A stretch of 64,000 nucleotides of DNA, from positions 121,867 to 185,866 of the forward strand of contig JAFXAZ010000008.1 of NCBI GenBank assembly GCA_017521985.1. Direction: 5' to 3'. The notes below the pieces were generated by a model. The model had not been told where the DNA came from. It worked only from the letters and a program-made list of their open reading frames with translations, and did no database searches. The position numbers were made by a program, and so were the translations under genes. Source of the DNA: Lachnospiraceae bacterium. Lineage in GTDB: Bacteria; Bacillota; Clostridia; Lachnospirales; Lachnospiraceae. Of the stretch, positions 8,872 to 15,499 are shown in pieces (the first letter of the stretch is position 1; each line of letters begins with the position of its first letter).

Positions 8872-9657
8872 ATGGTAACAATACTTTTAAAAATTCAAGA
8901 CAAAGATGGCAATATTCTTTTGGAAAAGAAGGGTGAGGACGCAGTGTCCTTTGTATATGGTGCAGAGTATAACGAGGGTGATGTGATTATTCTGGAAACT
9001 ATCCCGGCAAACAAGCATATTGTATGGCAGGTGGATGATGCACTGGGTGCCGCCATGTGTTATGTGACAGGTCTTGTTACCTATCAGATTCCTTTTGGAG
9101 AAAAGAAAAAAGTATATTCTCCAAAAACCTTCAGCGGCAGCAAGCATTATCTTTTTGCAAGAGTGGCAGAAGAGGATGAAATCGCAGAATACCGCAACCT
9201 GACCGTAAACGTGAACGACCTGCATGATGCAGTAAATTGTTATCCTCATGCAAGTGCAAACGTTGAGACCCGTGGCGAGTCTGTATTTGCGGCAAGAAAT
9301 GCTATTGACGGCGTATTGGAAAATCACGGCCATGGTTCCTGGCCATATGCATCCTGGGGGATTAACAGAGACCCGAATGCAGAGATGAGAATTGACTTTG
9401 GCAGAAAGGTTACTGTGGATTGCCTGAAGATATATTTACGTGCAGATTTCCCACACGATTCCTGGTGGACCAAGGCAACCGTTACCTTCTCTGACGGAAG
9501 CGTAGAGGTTCTGGATTTGGTGAAGTATGACAGAGCACAGACCTTCCACATTGCAGCAAGAGAAGTAGAATGGCTGACCTTTGGTACCTTGATTAAGGCA
9601 GACGACGAGTCACCGTTCCCGGCATTGACACAGTTGGAAGCATACGGAAGAGAATAA
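8872..9657 (+). CDS. Cytoplasmic protein with C-terminal discoidin-like domain, paralogue A
   Basis: A 261-aa protein in two parts. The N-terminal 115 residues are a beta-rich domain of unknown type. The C-terminal 140 residues resemble a discoidin/F5/8 type C jelly-roll, with 'VNCYPHASANV', 'HGSWPYASWGI', 'RADFPHDSWWTKATVTFSDG' and 'FPALTQLEAYG'. A clear paralogue with the same blocks is at 36620-37399. Neither has a signal peptide, although discoidin domains are usually extracellular. Both sit directly beside uronate-glycan enzymes (here 18 bases after GH88). The conserved histidines and tryptophans would suit a sugar-binding or even catalytic site. I know no function for this family. Confidence 0.7.
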   Translation: MVTILLKIQDKDGNILLEKKGEDAVSFVYGAEYNEGDVIILETIPANKHIVWQVDDALGAAMCYVTGLVTYQIPFGEKKKVYSPKTFSGSKHYLFARVAEEDEIAEYRNLTVNVNDLHDAVNCYPHASANVETRGESVFAARNAIDGVLENHGHGSWPYASWGINRDPNAEMRIDFGRKVTVDCLKIYLRADFPHDSWWTKATVTFSDGSVEVLDLVKYDRAQTFHIAAREVEWLTFGTLIKADDESPFPALTQLEAYGRE

Positions 9658-9670
9658 ATCTTTTAGAGAG

Positions 9671-9695
9671 AGGCCTGCTCAAGCGGGCCTTTTTT
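9671..9695 (+). terminator. Rho-independent terminator after the GH88 unit
   Basis: Stem GGCCTGC / GCGGGCC with a TCAA loop, followed by six T residues at 9690-9695. It ends the GH88-discoidin transcription unit. Confidence 0.85.
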
Positions 9696-9717
9696 CTAAA
9701 TCATTAGGAGGCAATGT

Positions 9718-10677
9718 ATGCAAAAAAATATCCTTATTTCGTCTTTCAAAATCGTACTTGCAGCCATAGGTGCAATAATGGTTGCAAGGTTGTTGCATTT
9801 GGAATTTGCAATTTCTGCAGGAATTGTGGCAATTCTGACTATCCAGCCTACAAAAAGAGAAACTGTAAATACGGCACTTGGAAGGTTGTATGCTTTTGCG
9901 GCGGCATTAGTAGTAGCCTTTATAAGTTTCCGGATACTAGGGGTTACTTTGACGGCATATTTTGTATATTTAGCAGTCTTTATCTTCCTCTGTCAAATAC
10001 GTAAGTGGTATAGTGCCATGGCTATGAATTCGGTGCTGATTTCACATTTTGTTACCTTTGGGGTTATGAATACGGAGACCGTAGCCAATGAGGTCTTTAT
10101 TTTTATGATAGGTGTGAGTGCCGGTATTCTGGCAAATATGTATTTGCGTAAACGGACAGACTATGCAGAACAATTGATGCAGGAGATGGACGCACAGATT
10201 GTAAAGATTCTTTCCCGCATGTCAGAACGGATTTTAGACAAGGATATATCCGACTACAACGGAGCATGCTTTCAGGTACTTGCAGAACAAATTGAAAATG
10301 CAAGAAAAGTTGCAGAAGAGAACTATAACAACCAGTTTAATCCGGAAGATACCTTCGACATGGAGTATATTGCTATGCGAGACAGACAACGCATGGTGCT
10401 GTATGAAATGTACAAAAGTGTGCGCAGTCTGCATACCACGCCTGTTACAGCAAAAAGAATTTCGGACTTTTTAAGGGATATGTCGGAAGTTTTTGAAAAA
10501 GGAAACAACGGAAACGATTTATTGCAAGAATTCCTGCAAATGGATGTGTGGATGAAAAGCAAGCCCCTTCCGGTGGAACGCAAAGAATTCGAGGACAGAG
10601 CCAGACTGTTTTGCCTTATGAGGAATATGGAAGAGTTTATTCGGATAAAGGTGGAGTTTGCAGGGGAGCAGGGGTAA
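9718..10677 (+). CDS. Aromatic-acid-exporter-like membrane protein (ArAE_1 / DUF939)
   Basis: A 319-aa protein. Residues 1-145 hold about five or six hydrophobic segments, including 'IVLAAIGAIMVARLL', 'ISAGIVAILTIQPTKRET' and 'FIFMIGVSAGILANMYL'. The remaining 170 residues are soluble, charged and helical, as in the ArAE_1_C domain. 'AISAGIVAILTIQPTKRETVNT'-type sequence is characteristic of the short FUSC/ArAE relatives in Firmicutes (first part quoted: AISAGIVAILTIQ). Start 9718 follows TAGGAGGC. The transported compound is not known. It has its own ribosome site behind the terminator and appears monocistronic. Confidence 0.75.
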   Translation: MQKNILISSFKIVLAAIGAIMVARLLHLEFAISAGIVAILTIQPTKRETVNTALGRLYAFAAALVVAFISFRILGVTLTAYFVYLAVFIFLCQIRKWYSAMAMNSVLISHFVTFGVMNTETVANEVFIFMIGVSAGILANMYLRKRTDYAEQLMQEMDAQIVKILSRMSERILDKDISDYNGACFQVLAEQIENARKVAEENYNNQFNPEDTFDMEYIAMRDRQRMVLYEMYKSVRSLHTTPVTAKRISDFLRDMSEVFEKGNNGNDLLQEFLQMDVWMKSKPLPVERKEFEDRARLFCLMRNMEEFIRIKVEFAGEQG

Positions 10678-10712
10678 ATACAGTCGGGTGTTGGCGCACC
10701 GAGGCGTTTTAT

Positions 10713-11614
10713 TTAGTTACACTTTTTACAACAAACATATCCTTTATCTTTGGCTTCAGCAAAAGGGATTTTGATTGCATTTTTCATGTCACTATAATGT
10801 GGATCAGAGTGGCACTTGTTACTGTTGGGTGAAATCCAGACAACCTCTTGTGCGGTTATATTCATATTCAAAATTTGCCCTAGATAAGTGACGTCTTGAG
10901 GGAACTGACTGCAATGCCTATTTACCTCGCTGGATAACACGGAATCTAAATATAAGAAAGGGTTTTTATATCTTAATAAACGAAGCAGAAAGAGAAATTG
11001 CCCAAAGCCAGGTGCAATACCATCAGGTTCGATACCAAAGATATTTTCTGCGCGTAATTTATTATCAGACTGATGATTGTATGTACGCCCACCATGAGCT
11101 GCTGTATTCCGGTAGTCTAAACAAATGAATAGAGTGTCCATCATCAGCATACGACCAGATTCTTCTGATAAGTGTAAGTTGTCCAAATCATATAAGTTGT
11201 TGAACATTTCATTTTTTTGTTGGGTTTTGAACAGGTCGACAAAATTAACAATGGTTGTGAAATATATACTTTTAAATAATATCCAAGGCGGAACAATTTC
11301 ATGAACCGTTTTGTAATGATGAATAGGGTCTTTACCTGTATTTAGCGTCTTATTTAGTGTATCTAAAATTCCGGTTAAAGTAAAATGCTTCTTGCGTTTT
11401 CTGCGATTACTATAGTTGCGAAAATTTAGATATTCATCTGGATGTGTACCAAATGATTTATTATCGTATACGGCTCACGGTAACTTTTTATTAAGTTAGA
11501 ATAACCGTATATAGTTAAAGCAACCTTGGCAGCTGCTTCATCGCTTATTATTAAATTTTGTGATTTTAGTTTTGCAATTTGTTCTTCAACAGTTGTATAA
11601 TCAAAAGTTTCCAT
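10713..11614 (-). pseudogene. Abi_2 / AbiF-like HEPN abortive-infection gene, single frameshift
   Basis: Read from ATG 11614 (preceded by AAGGAC), the first about 50 residues match the Abi_2 N-terminus: 'TTVEEQIAKLKSQNLIISDE' and 'YGYSNLIKSYREPY'. The frame then runs into a stop at 11426. Adding one base near 11465-11475 restores one open frame to 10713, giving about 300 residues, the normal family size. The continued frame has 'GTHPDEYLNFRNYSNRR', 'HHYKTVHEIVPPW' and the HEPN RNase motif R-N-T-A-A-H (in 'LDYRNTAAHGG'). The last 40 residues look like a small metal-binding tail with 'KCHSDPHY' and 'GYVCCKKCN'. The break could be real inactivation, a sequencing error, or unlikely recoding. Confidence 0.75.
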
Positions 11615-11631
11615 AATATTGTCCTTGCAAT

Positions 11632-11698
11632 GCAAAAAGAGCCTTGGAACACAGTTCCAAGACTCAATTCGCGACCGCACAGCAGTCATTCACTAATT
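11632..11698 (-). ncRNA. Predicted two-hairpin leader RNA of the AbiF-like gene (abiF-RNA-like)
   Basis: Downstream of a consensus promoter and ahead of the AbiF-like start, the minus strand would give a roughly 65-base RNA with two hairpins. Hairpin 1 is GACTGC-TGT-GCGGTC (bases 11673-11687). Hairpin 2 is CTTGGAAC-TGT-GTTCCAAG (11643-11661), followed by GCTCTTTTT, a terminator-like end. Both loops are TGT. A structured 'abiF RNA' motif upstream of abiF genes has been described (from memory). I did not run a covariance model, so the family assignment is inference; the hairpins and T-run are directly visible. Confidence 0.65.
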
Positions 11699-11704
11699 AG
11701 TGAT

Positions 11705-11733
11705 ATTATAAATATATCCAATAGTCTTGTCAA
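11705..11733 (-). promoter_or_regulatory. Perfect-consensus sigma-A promoter for the AbiF leader RNA
   Basis: On the minus strand TTGACA (11728-11733), exactly 17 bases, then TATAAT (11705-11710). Both hexamers match consensus. The expected start is near 11698, giving a short strong RNA that stops at the hairpin before the HEPN gene. Confidence 0.85.
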
Positions 11734-11901
11734 GTATTCCTGTGAAATTTATTTGTTTACTTTAAATATTTTATATTAACTCGAACACGCTTAATGGTTC
11801 GAAGTAGCTAATGAAAATTATTATGTAAAAAAAATGCCCCTTCGCCGTCAAGCTAATCATTTGGGTATCCATTTCATATTAGTACAAAATAGAACTAATA
11901 G

Positions 11902-12396
11902 TTATTGTTGCTTGAGAGTAACGTAGCAACCTTTTTTTGAATATAACAATTTAGACATAATAATTTTATGAACTTCTTCTGGCGTATAAAAGTTTTTTGT
12001 TTCATTAGTATTTTTTACTAATCCTAAAAGTTTGACAGCAAATAAATCTGCCCTATAGTCACTTATGTTAGAATAAGTTTTTTCATCGCTGAACATGTTT
12101 AATTGGGCATCAGAGTCAAAAATAACATGTCCCAGTTCGTGTGCAGCAATTATACGCTGAGAGAATGAGTCATATTCTTTATTAATGTAAATATTAACAT
12201 GCAGTCCATTATCGGAGGAGGTGATATCTGTAAATCCGCCTATATTATGAGTTAGAGACAGCGTGGAAATATTTGTGTTAATTAATTGTAGAATTGTAAA
12301 AGGGTTTCTTGTATGAAAGTGTTTTAGCAATGCATTTGCTGCCCAGTCTGCTTCATTGTTGTATTTTTCAATTTCCCCTAATGTAAGTGATAACAT
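11902..12396 (-). CDS. ImmA/IrrE-family metallopeptidase
   Basis: A 164-aa protein with the zinc motif HELGH in 'IIAAHELGHVIFDSD' near residue 96, then 'SDYRADLFAVKLL'. In ImmA/IrrE proteins this second block usually reads E-x-E-A-D/N-x-F-A; here an aspartate stands at the expected third-ligand glutamate position. Family role: cleavage of a partner XRE repressor to induce a mobile element. The gene follows the XRE gene by five bases, the classic ImmR-ImmA arrangement of prophages and integrative elements. The local DNA is more AT-rich than the metabolic regions, consistent with acquired DNA. Confidence 0.85.
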   Translation of the reverse strand: MLSLTLGEIEKYNNEADWAANALLKHFHTRNPFTILQLINTNISTLSLTHNIGGFTDITSSDNGLHVNIYINKEYDSFSQRIIAAHELGHVIFDSDAQLNMFSDEKTYSNISDYRADLFAVKLLGLVKNTNETKNFYTPEEVHKIIMSKLLYSKKGCYVTLKQQ

Positions 12397-12401
12397 AATA
12401 T

Positions 12402-12974
12402 TTATTCTTCTTTCGTATCATTTTTATAAATCATATTTGCCATAGCAATGTAATCTGAATCTTCCAGATTGTTTAATTGAAGAGCGGCAAGCATTTGTCT
12501 ACCTTCCAAAAAAGCTTTAGCAGTATTAACATCCTTAAAATGTTCACTACGTTGCCTTTGCTTTAACTCTTCTGCATAGTCAATAAGTTTATCACGATCT
12601 TCACTATCAAATACATCAATAATTACTTTTCCGTGAGTAAGTAAATTACTAATCTTTTGTGCATACCTCTCAATTCGCTGTAATGATTGGTGGCTACAAA
12701 TAAAATTAGGCTCTATTCTTTCAAAGAACATATCCTGGGAAGACTCAGTTTTTTTCATTGGAAAATCATAACCTAAAAGCCATGTTTCATTAATGTGTAA
12801 GACTTTACATATAGTATAAATTCTATCGCCTTTTGGTTTTGCATATCCACTTAAATATTGAGAGATAGATGATTTTGAAATACCTGTTTTTTCAGATAGT
12901 TCTTGTGCAGTCATGTTATTAAAATCTAATGCAACTCTTAAACGTTCTTTTATTTCTGCAATTGGTTTATCCAT
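12402..12974 (-). CDS. XRE/Cro-family repressor of a prophage remnant
   Basis: A 190-aa protein with a helix-turn-helix in the first 65 residues: 'LDFNNMTAQELSEKTGISKS' near residues 16-35, then 'SISQYLSGYAKPKGDRIYTI'. The C-terminal 120 residues are helical and charged with no recognised domain. It is co-transcribed with the ImmA gene and reads away from a divergent promoter with operator-like repeats. It is the likely lysogeny-type repressor, with ImmA as its protease. Confidence 0.85.
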   Translation of the reverse strand: MDKPIAEIKERLRVALDFNNMTAQELSEKTGISKSSISQYLSGYAKPKGDRIYTICKVLHINETWLLGYDFPMKKTESSQDMFFERIEPNFICSHQSLQRIERYAQKISNLLTHGKVIIDVFDSEDRDKLIDYAEELKQRQRSEHFKDVNTAKAFLEGRQMLAALQLNNLEDSDYIAMANMIYKNDTKEE

Positions 12975-12995
12975 GTAGCACCTCCTTCTAAAAGC

Positions 12996-13024
12996 ATTAT
13001 ATTACATGCGTTTAAAAATATCAA
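12996..13024 (-). promoter_or_regulatory. Promoter of the XRE-ImmA unit
   Basis: Minus strand TTGATA (13019-13024), 17-base spacer, TATAAT (12996-13001), about 22 bases upstream of the XRE start. The spacer includes a TTTAAAC half-site. Confidence 0.7.
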
Positions 13025-13054
13025 CAAAAAAGTTTAAAAAGTTTAACAAATATA

Positions 13055-13084
13055 TTGACATGTAAAGTTTAAAATGTTAAACTT
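13055..13084 (+). promoter_or_regulatory. Divergent early promoter overlapped by a palindromic operator
   Basis: TTGACA at 13055-13060, 17 bases, then TAAACT at 13078-13083. A perfect inverted repeat AAGTTTAA-AATG-TTAAACTT spans 13065-13084 across the spacer and -10. Two more AGTTTAA half-sites lie at 13031-13046. The geometry fits XRE repression of the lost lytic genes and autoregulation. Confidence 0.7.
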
Positions 13085-13110
13085 GCGATAGGAGTTAAAG
13101 AAAAAATGTT

Positions 13111-13229
13111 ATGGCGTTTGATTGCAACAAATTAAAAGGAGCTTAAACAGAAACTCCCTTGGCGATTATTTAGATTATACAGAGATTGTAGGAGAAGTAG
13201 ATAAAGGACTACAGTTTGGAAAGAAATAA
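13111..13229 (+). pseudogene. Cro-like gene start joined to an unrelated phage gene tail
   Basis: ATG at 13111 gives MAFDCNKLKGA then a stop. That start resembles small phage Cro/HTH proteins ('x-F-x-x-N-K-L-K-G'). In another frame the sequence then reads as an intact protein end, 'NSLGDYLDYTEIVGEVDKG' followed by LQFGKK and stop at 13229. I read this as the scar of a large deletion that fused the first gene after the early promoter to the last codons of a late gene. The tail's parent gene is not identified. Confidence 0.45.
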
Positions 13230-13231
13230 CC

Positions 13232-13247
13232 GTTGCGATACCGCAAC
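13232..13247 (+). other. Short hairpin before the holin-like gene
   Basis: GTTGCG-ATAC-CGCAAC, a perfect six-base stem with four-base loop, 14 bases ahead of the holin-like start. There is no T-run, so it is not a terminator. Confidence 0.4.
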
Positions 13248-13261
13248 AGAAAGGACAAGTT

Positions 13262-13600
13262 ATGGAAGTAGCGCTTAATACGGAACACCGGCTTACAGAA
13301 GTCGAACAACGTTCCAAATCAAATTCACACCGGATTGATAAGTTGGAACCTATTGTAGAAGAAATAAACACCATATCGAAAACAATGGTTCAGTTAGTCC
13401 AGGAAGTGAAGCATACAAACGAAGCGGTCAGTACAATCGACAAAAAAGTAGAGCGCATGGACAGCCGTGTGGATGAGATGGAGAAAGCACCGGCAAAGAA
13501 ATGGGATAAGATCCAAGACAAGCTCCTTAACCTTGTACTTGGAGCAATGGTTGGGTTTTTGATGACTGGTCTTATATGGGCAGCAGTACAAGCATTTTAA
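13262..13600 (+). CDS. Small coiled-coil protein with C-terminal membrane helix (XhlA/holin-like)
   Basis: A 112-aa protein. Residues 5-75 are a heptad-patterned coiled coil ('KVERMDSRVDEMEKA'). A single hydrophobic segment 'LLNLVLGAMVGFLMTGLIWA' is near residues 88-107. This matches small hemolysin/XhlA-like or holin-like proteins from the lysis module of Gram-positive phages. No endolysin follows; the Fic gene comes in on the other strand instead. It appears to be a surviving piece of the collapsed prophage. Confidence 0.65.
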   Translation: MEVALNTEHRLTEVEQRSKSNSHRIDKLEPIVEEINTISKTMVQLVQEVKHTNEAVSTIDKKVERMDSRVDEMEKAPAKKWDKIQDKLLNLVLGAMVGFLMTGLIWAAVQAF

Positions 13601-13662
13601 GGAGGAATAAGCTCGGCAACACCGCGCAAAGACTATAGCTGCAAACAACATTCAGAACTACA

Positions 13663-14394
13663 TTATATTAAAAATTTCTCCACTTGTAGTCTGTATACAT
13701 CTTGTTCTTTGATAAACAGTTGTACTAAAGCCTGGATATCTCCGGTAGCGCGATAACTAGCCAGACCTTGAATGTACTCCATGCGGTTATCATCCTCCAA
13801 AATAACCGGCATTATGCTATGGACAAGGCACTCACGGAACAAAATAATCCGTCCGGTTCGGCCATTTCCGTCCTGGAATGGGTGAATAGCTTCATAACGT
13901 GCATGAAATTCGGCCAAAACTTCCAAGCTTATTTTCTGTGCATGGTACCAATCCAGTAATTCAGCCATTTTTGCCGGTACTTCAGCAGGGGCAGCAGTAT
14001 CGTGTAGACCAATCATATTCGGTCTTTTTTTGTAATCACCCACGGCATATCCATTTGCTCTGTCTTCAAATACACCTGATTTTAATTCGTAATGAAATGC
14101 TTTGATTAAATCCTGAGTCAAAGGTTCTGTTATGGTAGTCAGCATTTTGTTAAACATCAAAAAGTGACCATTCATTTCTTCTATGTCTTTGGCACGGTAG
14201 TAGTCGTCACTATGTGGCAACATACCGGTATTGAACAGAGATGCAGTTTGTTCCTTGGTCAGCGTGCTGCCTTCTATTTTGTTGGAATTGTAAGCTAATT
14301 CACGAGAGGTTAGAGCATAAATGCCGGAACGGTCCCGTTTCCTATATTCAATATTAAAACGATTTATAAGTGTTTGAATTATCTGATGTTCCAT
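13663..14394 (-). CDS. Fic-domain protein (putative AMPylase) with inhibitory helix
   Basis: I set the start at ATG 14394, which follows GGAAGGAGC; the longer frame to 14490 lacks such a site. The 243-aa product has the full Fic motif HPFQDGNGRTGR at residues 171-182, with catalytic His171. It also has an N-terminal inhibitory motif S-N-K-I-E-G at residues 37-42, which fits the (S/T)xxxE(G/N) rule for self-inhibited class II Fic proteins. Residues 95-125 carry the usual 'FHYELKSGVFEDRANGYAVG' flap region. Targets are unknown. It lies in the accessory island next to prophage and truncated genes, so it may have arrived by transfer. Confidence 0.85.
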   Translation of the reverse strand: MEHQIIQTLINRFNIEYRKRDRSGIYALTSRELAYNSNKIEGSTLTKEQTASLFNTGMLPHSDDYYRAKDIEEMNGHFLMFNKMLTTITEPLTQDLIKAFHYELKSGVFEDRANGYAVGDYKKRPNMIGLHDTAAPAEVPAKMAELLDWYHAQKISLEVLAEFHARYEAIHPFQDGNGRTGRIILFRECLVHSIMPVILEDDNRMEYIQGLASYRATGDIQALVQLFIKEQDVYRLQVEKFLI

Positions 14395-14537
14395 TTTAGC
14401 TCCTTCCTTGAACCCTTGGGATTTATCTGAATCCTGCACGAGAGCTTTATTTATTGTAATCATGTTACCATTCACATCATCCAAAGTCAAGGCACATATT
14501 TCAAAACGTCGGAAGCATCTGTTGTAGTTCTATCTAC

Positions 14538-14984
14538 TTATGCACCCAAACACTCTTTTACGGCCATTTCCCAATATTTCTCCGGAAGATTAGGCCACCC
14601 CCAACTACCAGTTTCCTCATGACATAATTGGTTTGCCCTAGTCAATACTGTACCATGAGAAACTGTTCCATTCCGTAGCATATGCTCCGTGATTCTTGTC
14701 CAACATGGTGCTATTTCATACAAATTTTCTTCTTGTAGTTCCTTAATTGCCGCTTCAATATCGTACTCTAAATCTATAAACTCATGTTTCCACTGATAAT
14801 TTTCTCCCGATATGATTAAAAACTGAGATTTGCCATCACTCTGTAAAGGCATTTCCACAGCTCCGGGGTTTAATAATATACGGTTTTTTTCATGAATTTC
14901 CTTACGCACATGAGTATGTCCACACAAAATAATACTTGCATCCGTATCATCAAAAAGTTGCCTAATTATTGCTTTTCCCGGTAT
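14538..14984 (-). pseudogene. 5'-truncated metallophosphoesterase (YfcE-like C-terminal half)
   Basis: The frame is open only from about 14984 (a stop lies at 14985-14987) and has no proper start. It contains 'DDTDASIILCGHTHVRKE' and 'RILLNPGAVEMPL', the final metal-binding motifs (GHTH, NPG) of calcineurin-like phosphoesterases. The N-terminal D-x-H and GD/GNH motifs are missing. The 3' end is intact (stop at 14538). The break lies about 90 bases from the att-like repeat at 15072, so loss through a mobile-element event is plausible. Confidence 0.7.
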
Positions 14985-15071
14985 TCAGACGAGCAGAAAC
15001 GCAATGAATTAGAGAAAACCCTGAATGTATAGTTCCACAAACGAGTGTAAAAAAGTGTAAACATTCAAACC

Positions 15072-15083
15072 GCGGAAGATGGG
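15072..15083. repeat. 12-bp copy of the tRNA-Leu 3' end (att-like)
   Basis: GCGGAAGATGGG here repeats bases 15247-15258, the 3' end of the tRNA-Leu gene. Flanking bases differ. A copied tRNA 3' end downstream of a tRNA gene is the usual footprint of a tyrosine-recombinase element. The two copies are only 175 bases apart, so any element between them is gone. Confidence 0.45.
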
Positions 15084-15152
15084 GTGAGACGGATTAAGAA
15101 AAAGGTCCGGTGGACTTTTTTCCCGTCGAACCGACCGACGAGACATTTATGT

Positions 15153-15190
15153 CGAGGAGACCTTGGACCTTGGGGGCAAGGGACTCCTCG
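15153..15190. other. Compound hairpin in the tRNA-downstream gap
   Basis: Outer stem CGAGGAG / CTCCTCG encloses an inner hairpin CCTTG-GGGG-CAAGG; a tandem ACCTTGG lies in the 5' arm. Further left are GACAT-TT-ATGTC and GTCC-GGT-GGAC plus TTTTTT (15104-15120). The 14985-15245 gap holds no credible gene except a 14-codon protein tail ending in a stop near 15028. Confidence 0.45.
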
Positions 15191-15203
15191 GCATAAAGGA
15201 CGG

Positions 15204-15231
15204 AAAAAGAGCAGGTCATTTGACCTGCTCT
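15204..15231 (-). terminator. Terminator of the tRNA-Leu gene
   Basis: On the minus strand an 11-base perfect stem AGAGCAGGTCA / TGACCTGCTCT with a two-base loop is followed by TTTTT. It begins 15 bases after the tRNA 3' end. Confidence 0.85.
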
Positions 15232-15245
15232 GATTTCGTCCATCA

Positions 15246-15330
15246 TGCGGAAGATGGGACTTGAACCCACACGACTGCAATAGCCACAAGATCCTTAGTC
15301 TTGCTCGTCTGCCAGTTCCGACACTTCCGC
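15246..15330 (-). tRNA. tRNA-Leu, anticodon AAG
   Basis: An 85-base class II tRNA. Acceptor GCGGAAG (15324-15330) pairs with CTTCCGC (15247-15253), and the discriminator base is A. The D arm has a TCG/CGA stem. The anticodon stem CAAGA/TCTTG encloses loop CTAAGGA, giving anticodon AAG. The long variable arm pairs GGCT/AGTC. The T arm is GTGGG-TTCAAGT-CCCAT. CCA is not encoded. An A at position 34 is uncommon in bacterial leucine tRNAs and implies deamination to inosine by TadA. Confidence 0.92.
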
Positions 15331-15368
15331 ATTTCTGAAAAACTTATATGTTTCTCACAACAAAAAAT

Positions 15369-15397
15369 ACTATACACGATTATTGTCGCATTGTCAA
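15369..15397 (-). promoter_or_regulatory. Strong promoter of tRNA-Leu
   Basis: Minus strand TTGACA (15392-15397), 17-base spacer, TATAGT (15369-15374), 39 bases before the tRNA 5' end. Confidence 0.85.
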
Positions 15398-15415
15398 CAA
15401 CTTTTTGAAAATTTT

Positions 15416-15457
15416 AAGGGCAATTCACGCCGGGAGATGTCCGGAAGAGTTGCCCTT
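15416..15457 (-). terminator. Terminator after the Rpn-type gene
   Basis: Outer stem AAGGGCAA / TTGCCCTT with an inner CCGG/CCGG pairing. T-rich sequence follows on both strands, so it could work in either direction. It is 43 bases beyond the nuclease stop. Confidence 0.6.
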
Positions 15458-15499
15458 TTGGATAAATGACTATTTATGCATGTTCATTCATGCTTTTTT

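Noticed and set aside
9714-10004. 96-codon frame starting four bases before the ArAE-like gene
   Set aside because: Out of frame with the membrane protein, cysteine-rich without pattern and fully overlapped by it.
13601-13662. A further phage gene after the holin-like gene
   Set aside because: AAGGAGGAATAAGC looks like a ribosome site, but no start codon follows at usable distance before the Fic gene's 3' end.
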